Shown: positions 59,931 through 64,000 of the stretch, piece after piece
Numbering within the stretch: the stretch's first letter is position 1
Layout: each line of letters starts with the position of its first letter
NCBI GenBank assembly: GCA_031425525.1
Contig: JANPJM010000035.1
Span: 38,341 to 102,340 of the forward strand
DNA from: JANNMJ01 sp031425525
Lineage (GTDB): Bacteria > Bacteroidota > Bacteroidia > Cytophagales > Hymenobacteraceae
Reading direction: 5' to 3'
DNA length: 64,000 bases
Translations under genes and position numbers: made by a program
The notes under the pieces: model-generated
What the model was told of the DNA's origin: nothing
Seen by the model: only the letters and a program-made list of their open reading frames with translations
The model's database searches: none

Positions 59931-60503
59931 ATGACCCTTCTCGATGCCCTTATATACGGCGGTGTGGCCGCCAATTTTGCCGCCGTGGCGCTGGCGTGGC
60001 GGCACCACATCGGCACGTGGCCGGCGGGGTTGCTGGGCGCCGTGCTGGCGGGTATTCTGTTTTTACAAACCGGCTTATATGCCGATGCGGGCTTGCAGGT
60101 GCTGTATTTTGGGCAGGGCGTGTACGGTTGGATGAGCTGGCGGCGCCCCGTACGCGAAGTGCCCATCCGCCGGTTGCGCGCCCCCGAATGGGTAGCCGTA
60201 GTGCTGGGCGTAGGTGTGGGTACCGCCGCCCTCACCGCGCTGCTCGACCACTTCACCGACTCTACGGTGCCTCTCGCCGATGCCTTCCTGACGGCCCTGA
60301 GTTTGGCGGCCAATCAGTTGCTCACGCGTCGCATCCTCGACAATTGGCCGCTCTGGGTGCTGGCCGATGTGCTGTACGTGCCGCTGTTTCTGTATAAAGG
60401 CTTGTACGCGTATGCGGCGCTTTATCTGGTGTTCATTGGGGTGGCGGCCGTGGCGTGGTGGCAGTGGGAGAAGGAGTTTCGAGTTTCGACTTCTAAATTC
60501 TGA
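59931..60503 (+). CDS. pnuC: Nicotinamide riboside transporter PnuC
   Basis: A 190-residue inner-membrane protein of the PnuC/SWEET-like fold with about six or seven helices (LDALIYGGVAANFAAVALAW, GLLGAVLAGILFLQTGLYAD, WPLWVLADVLYVPLFLYKGLYAYAALYLVF). Motifs GVYGWMSWRRP and NWPLWVLADV are typical. It imports nicotinamide riboside, which NadR next door can phosphorylate. The start has a -7-like box 5 bases ahead. Confidence 0.92.
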   Translation: MTLLDALIYGGVAANFAAVALAWRHHIGTWPAGLLGAVLAGILFLQTGLYADAGLQVLYFGQGVYGWMSWRRPVREVPIRRLRAPEWVAVVLGVGVGTAALTALLDHFTDSTVPLADAFLTALSLAANQLLTRRILDNWPLWVLADVLYVPLFLYKGLYAYAALYLVFIGVAAVAWWQWEKEFRVSTSKF

Positions 60504-60613
60504 GTTTTGAGTTTCTTGGTTCTCGTTTAGGCTGATTTGCCTGTTGGTTTTTCGCTTAACCTTGGGGCGGGGCGGGGCCGTGGTAGAGACGTATTTTTTC
60601 CTTTGCCTTTTCG

Positions 60614-61117
60614 ATGAAAAAGACTGATCTCGACGGCCTCATCAAACAGTTTCTGCAACATAACCTCACGATCGCGTTTGCCGAAAGCTGCACGGCGGGG
60701 CTGTTGGCCAGTGGGTTGGTGGCGGCGCAGGGCGTAAGTGAGGTGCTGCTCGGCTCGGTGGTAACGTACCACGCCGAAGCCAAGCAAAAGCTGTTGGGCG
60801 TCAGGAAAAGCACCCTCGACCAGTTCAGCGCCGAAAGCCAGCAGACCACCAACGAGATGGCGCAAGGGCTGCGCCGCAACCTGCCCGCCGCCGATGTATG
60901 CGTAGCAATCACGGGCCTCTGCGGGCCGGGCGCGAGCGAATCAGACGATAAGCCCGTCGGGACGGTGTTTGTGACGGTGCTGTTCAGGCAGCACGCCCAC
61001 GAATACCGCGAGCAGTTTACGGGCACCGGCGACAAGCTGCGCGAACAGGCGCAAGCCTTCGTGTATACCAAGCTCGGCGAGTTGCTGACGCGCTGGCAGG
61101 AAGCGCCGGTGCGTTAA
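60614..61117 (+). CDS. pncC: CinA C-terminal domain protein (nicotinamide-nucleotide amidohydrolase)
   Basis: A 167-residue PncC-type enzyme: IAFAESCTAGLLASGLV (residues 19-35), GSVVTYHAEAKQKLLGV and AITGLCGPGASESDDKPVGTVFV. PncC deamidates NMN to nicotinic acid mononucleotide, returning it to NAD synthesis. This is the stand-alone form without the CinA N-terminal domain. Position after nadR and pnuC supports the pyridine-nucleotide role. The upstream TTCCTTTG is a weak -7-like box. Confidence 0.9.
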   Translation: MKKTDLDGLIKQFLQHNLTIAFAESCTAGLLASGLVAAQGVSEVLLGSVVTYHAEAKQKLLGVRKSTLDQFSAESQQTTNEMAQGLRRNLPAADVCVAITGLCGPGASESDDKPVGTVFVTVLFRQHAHEYREQFTGTGDKLREQAQAFVYTKLGELLTRWQEAPVR

Positions 61118-61168
61118 GCAGGATAGGCGGCTGGCGTGTCTGCCAAGCAGTTTCGCCAGCAAACCGCG

Positions 61169-61942
61169 CTACGCCGTGCGCACGAACCGAATCAGCTCGC
61201 GCACCTGATTGAGAAACCGCGCATCTTCCGAAAGCTTCCCGATTTCAGAAGTGATTTGCCGGGCGAGCTGCTCGTGGTCGCGGGCGTTGAGTTGGCGGGC
61301 GGCGGCGAGGTCGCCGTCGAGGCGGTCGAGCTGACCGGTGAGGGCGGCGAGGCGCGCTTGCTGGATGGCTACCCAGGACGTTTCCTGGTCGAAATCGAGC
61401 ATCGTACGGAGCGTTTCGACGTGCATTTCGAGCGTTTGCACGCGGTCGCGCAGCTCCACCACGTCTTCGCGCGGGTACCGAATCTGGTGGCCGAGCGTGC
61501 GTAGGCGGTCGGCGAGGTATGCGTAGGCGCGTTGGGCGGGCCGCAACAGCGTGAGCCCCAGCGCCGCGATGGCCGCCGGGTAGCCCACCGCCACCACCTG
61601 ATACCGCGCCAACAGCGCCAGCACCACCGCCGAACCCACGTGCAGCCCCACGGCCAGCCAGCCGAAACGCGTGGCCACTTTCCGGGCAAACGCCACCGAC
61701 GATTCAGCTACCTCGATGCCTTTTTCGCGCGAAATGCGGGCTTCTTCTACCAAGTCGCGCGCGGTGAAGTGCGTATTCCACGGCAGCAGCGTCACGGCCG
61801 CCAGCCACCACACCACCGCCACCCCCACCAGCCAATCGACGAGCGTGCCGGTGGAGATATGCAGTTGCTGCAACCCAAAAAACGTGACCAGCACCAACAG
61901 CGTGAGCGCCGCCAGCGCACCGAAAAAGCTCGAAAACGACAT
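61169..61942 (-). CDS. Membrane protein with coiled coil, unknown function, 257 aa
   Basis: From the ATG at 61942, two pairs of hydrophobic helices (FSSFFGALAALTLLVLVTFFGL, LVDWLVGVAVVWWLAAVTLLPW, VGLHVGSAVVLALLARYQVV, YPAAIAALGLTLL) are followed by a cytoplasmic coiled coil (YPREDVVELRDRVQTLEMHVETLRTM and QLDRLDGDLAAARQL). A C-terminal amphipathic helix ends it. No family recognised. It is convergent with pncC and has the P1 palindrome copy behind its start region. Confidence 0.75.
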   Translation of the reverse strand: MSFSSFFGALAALTLLVLVTFFGLQQLHISTGTLVDWLVGVAVVWWLAAVTLLPWNTHFTARDLVEEARISREKGIEVAESSVAFARKVATRFGWLAVGLHVGSAVVLALLARYQVVAVGYPAAIAALGLTLLRPAQRAYAYLADRLRTLGHQIRYPREDVVELRDRVQTLEMHVETLRTMLDFDQETSWVAIQQARLAALTGQLDRLDGDLAAARQLNARDHEQLARQITSEIGKLSEDARFLNQVRELIRFVRTA

Positions 61943-62018
61943 CCGTAGCACCGGCGCGGGGAAAATGCGCACCGGTCCGAAAAGTACGGGGGGTTGCTGG
62001 TTCGGTTCTCACTTCGAT

Positions 62019-62126
62019 TGTCATTGCGAGCGCAGCGAAGCAATCCTCGTTTGCTCAGTTCGTTTGCTCAACCACATTGCCGCGCCGACGAGGATTGCTT
62101 CGTCGCAAAGCCTCCTCGCAATGACA
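62019..62126. repeat. Palindromic repeat TGTCATTGCGAG family, copy 2
   Basis: TGTCATTGCGAGCGCAGCG opens and CTCCTCGCAATGACA closes the element; inner arms GAAGCAATCCTCG and CGAGGATTGCTTC are perfect. About 108 bases in total. It lies between the divergent starts of the membrane protein (61942, minus) and smc (62221, plus). Confidence 0.87.
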
Positions 62127-62177
62127 AAATTACTGGATTGAAAAACCAGCAACCAAAAACGCCCCGCGCCCCCGCCG

Positions 62178-62185
62178 TACCTTTG
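62178..62185 (+). promoter_or_regulatory. TACCTTTG -7 box upstream of smc
   Basis: Exact TAnnTTTG, 35 bases before the smc ATG at 62221. Confidence 0.55.
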
Positions 62186-62220
62186 CCGCCGGGTTCAGGA
62201 AGAGAAAAACGGCCTTCGGA

Positions 62221-64000
62221 TGCAGCTTTCGCGGTTAGAGATCAACGGGTTCAAGAGTTTTGGCGATAAGGTCGTGCTGCGGTTCGATGCGGGCGTGAGC
62301 GGTATCGTGGGGCCGAACGGTTGCGGAAAAAGCAACGTGGTGGACGCCATTCGGTGGGTGCTGGGCGAGCAGAAAACGCGTAATCTGCGCTCCGACAAGA
62401 TGGAGAACGTGATTTTCAACGGCTCCAAAAACCGCAAACCCACGCAGTTGGCCGAAGTCACGATCACGTTCGAGAACACGCGCGGCCTCCTGCCGACGGC
62501 GTACTCGACGGTCAGCATCACGCGGCGCTACTACCGCACCGGTGAGGGTGAGTACCTGCTCAACGGCGTGGCGTGCCGCCTGAAAGACATTACCGAACTG
62601 TTTCTGGATACCGGCATTGGGCCTGATTCGTACGCCATCATCGAGCTGCGGATGGTCGATGAGCTGCTGAACGACAAGGAAAACGCCCGCCGCGCGCTGT
62701 TTGAAGAAGCGGCCGGCGTGAGCAAGTTTCGCGTCAGGCGGAAGCAGACGATGAAGAAGCTCGACGAAACCGACGCCGACCTCACGCGCGTCGAAGACGT
62801 GTTGGCCGAGCTGCAACGCAACCTCAAAAGCCTCGAACGACAAGCTAAAGTCAGTCAGAAATTCGGCACGCTCCGCGCCGAATACCGCGCCGTGAGTATG
62901 GTGTACGCCCGCCGCGCGCTGGCCCACCACGCCGAAATTCTGGAAAAGCTGCAAGGCCAGCTTGCCACCGAAACGCACCGGCGGCAGACGTTTGCCCGCG
63001 AAGCTTTCGACCTGGAACGCGCCCTCGACGGGTTGCAAAAAGCGGCTGATGCCGCCCGCGTGGCCCTCGACGAGCAGCGCACCGCCACGGCCGAAGCTGG
63101 TTTCCGGTTGCGCGAAACCGAGACGGCGCACCAGCAGCGCCGCCAGCGCCTCGCCCAGCTCGACGAGCGCGCCCGCACGCTGCGTCAAAATCTCAGCGCC
63201 GAAGCTGCCCAGGCCGAACAAACCGCGCGCGACTTGGCGGCCCTCGCCGAGCGGCTGACCGCCACCCGCGCCGAGCTGGAAACGGCCCGCGCCGCCACCA
63301 CCGCCGCCCGCGCCACGCAGGAGGTCGCCCAGCAGGCGCGCACCGCCGCTCAAGCCGCGCAGCAAACCGCCGCTGCCGCCCAGCGCGCCGCCCAACAGGC
63401 CGTATTTCAGCAGCAGAAAGAAGCCGAAATTGCTGCGCTGCACGTACAAACCGTCCGCCGCGAGCAGCAGCAACTCGCTGACCGTCAGCGCGCCGACGCC
63501 GACATCACCACGCGCGGCACCGACGAACTGGCCCGCGCCGACGCGGCTCTGGCTACTGCCACCGCGCGCCTGACGGAGTTGCAGGAAGCCGAGCGCGCCC
63601 GACAGGAAGCGCTTGCCGCCGCCGAAAGCCGCGTGCAGGAACTGGCGCCCGCCCTGGCCGTCGCCGCCCGCACCCTCGACGCCACGCGCAACCAGCTCAC
63701 ACTCACCAAAGCGCTCGTCGAGAACCTCGAAGGCTTCCCCGAAGCGAGTCGGTTTTTGTACAAAGCGGCCCAAACCGGCCGCTGGGCGACGGCCGGCGGC
63801 GCCCCCCTCCTGCTCAGCGACGTACTCACGTGCCCGCCGGAGCTGAAAGCGGCCGTATCGGCGTATCTGGAGCCGTGGCTGCCGTGCTTTGTGGTCGAGT
63901 CGGTGGCGGAAGCGGCGGCAGCGGTGGCGCTGTTGCAAAACGAGAAAAAAGGCCGCACGGGGTTCCTGCTGGCACCGGCGTGGGGGGGGCGGGCGCCGCC
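62221..64000 (+). CDS. smc: Chromosome segregation protein SMC, 3'-truncated by window edge
   Basis: The first 593 residues of SMC, which with ScpAB organises the chromosome. The N-terminal ATPase half has Walker A GPNGCGKSNVVDAIRWV (about 31-47) after MQLSRLEINGFKSFGDK, the Q-loop region (LGEQKTRNLRSDKMENVIFNG) and LLNDKENARRALFEEAAGVS. A long alanine- and arginine-rich coiled coil runs from ~170 to ~500. The hinge begins near 515 (PEASRFLYKAAQTGRWATAG, LLLSDVLTCPPE). The frame is open to the end of the window. Strong coding pressure also leaves a long open minus-strand frame here, which is a shadow. Confidence 0.96.

Noticed and set aside
62235..63938. 567-residue minus-strand open frame opposite smc
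   Set aside because: The plus strand carries unmistakable SMC Walker A and coiled coil. Long antisense frames are expected at this GC content.
1..64000. tRNA or rRNA genes
   Set aside because: I saw no cloverleaf-like GTTCGA/TΨC segments with acceptor arms in the gaps. A tRNAscan run would be decisive.

Overview
The window looks like chromosome from a high-GC member of the Bacteroidota, most likely Cytophagales/Hymenobacter-like. The evidence is: C-terminal type IX secretion (T9SS) sorting domains on secreted proteins (17485-18408, 35755-36921); a full menaquinone gene neighbourhood; homogentisate-type tyrosine breakdown (HppD); near absence of Shine-Dalgarno sequences; and repeated TAnnTTTG boxes, the Bacteroidota -7 promoter element. 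The lineage is inferred from these traits, not from a database match. Layout from left to right: the 3' part of fabH, a DtxR-type metalloregulator, an NfeD/SPFH membrane pair, mnmE and type II NADH dehydrogenase (1-7757). Then bioD-bioA plus a biotin-linked ketoacyl synthase (8308-11851), a histidine kinase/LytTR regulator pair, a giant glycine-rich S74 adhesin-like protein and a T9SS protein (11860-18408, minus strand). Next come housekeeping genes purC, a STAS protein, rnz, a queuosine-precursor transporter and trpS (18545-24097); a KASIII-like/fatty acid hydroxylase pair (24173-25878); a lipoprotein coupled to a radical SAM enzyme (25999-28859); and hppD. The first accessory island (31738-35722) is a decayed restriction-modification locus: half a helicase, a degenerate IS element, a nonsense-mutated endonuclease and a frameshifted DNA methyltransferase. 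The menaquinone block menI-menF-menD-menB-menE (39173-46140) is interrupted by a small lipoprotein and a UPF0175/DUF3368 toxin-antitoxin pair. It is followed by an M49 peptidase, gatC, a 1047-residue membrane/TPR protein and an ABC ATPase. A second accessory island (53000-56577) has an antitoxin with a truncated YoeB-like toxin and an apparently intact restriction-modification system with two overlapping cytosine-5 methyltransferases and an HNH nuclease. The right end holds an NAD-salvage neighbourhood (cobB, nadR, pnuC, pncC; 57890-61117) and the start of smc. The least explained signal is non-coding. Many intergenic gaps are filled from stop codon to next start by inverted pairs of short tandem repeats (clearest at 42763-42867), by a four-copy 150-180 bp palindrome-rich element with terminal inverted repeats, by two arrays with a 44-bp period, and by several smaller palindromes seen in two places. 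Several genes have a TAnnTTTG-like box only 4-6 nt before the start codon, suggesting leaderless or nearly leaderless mRNAs.
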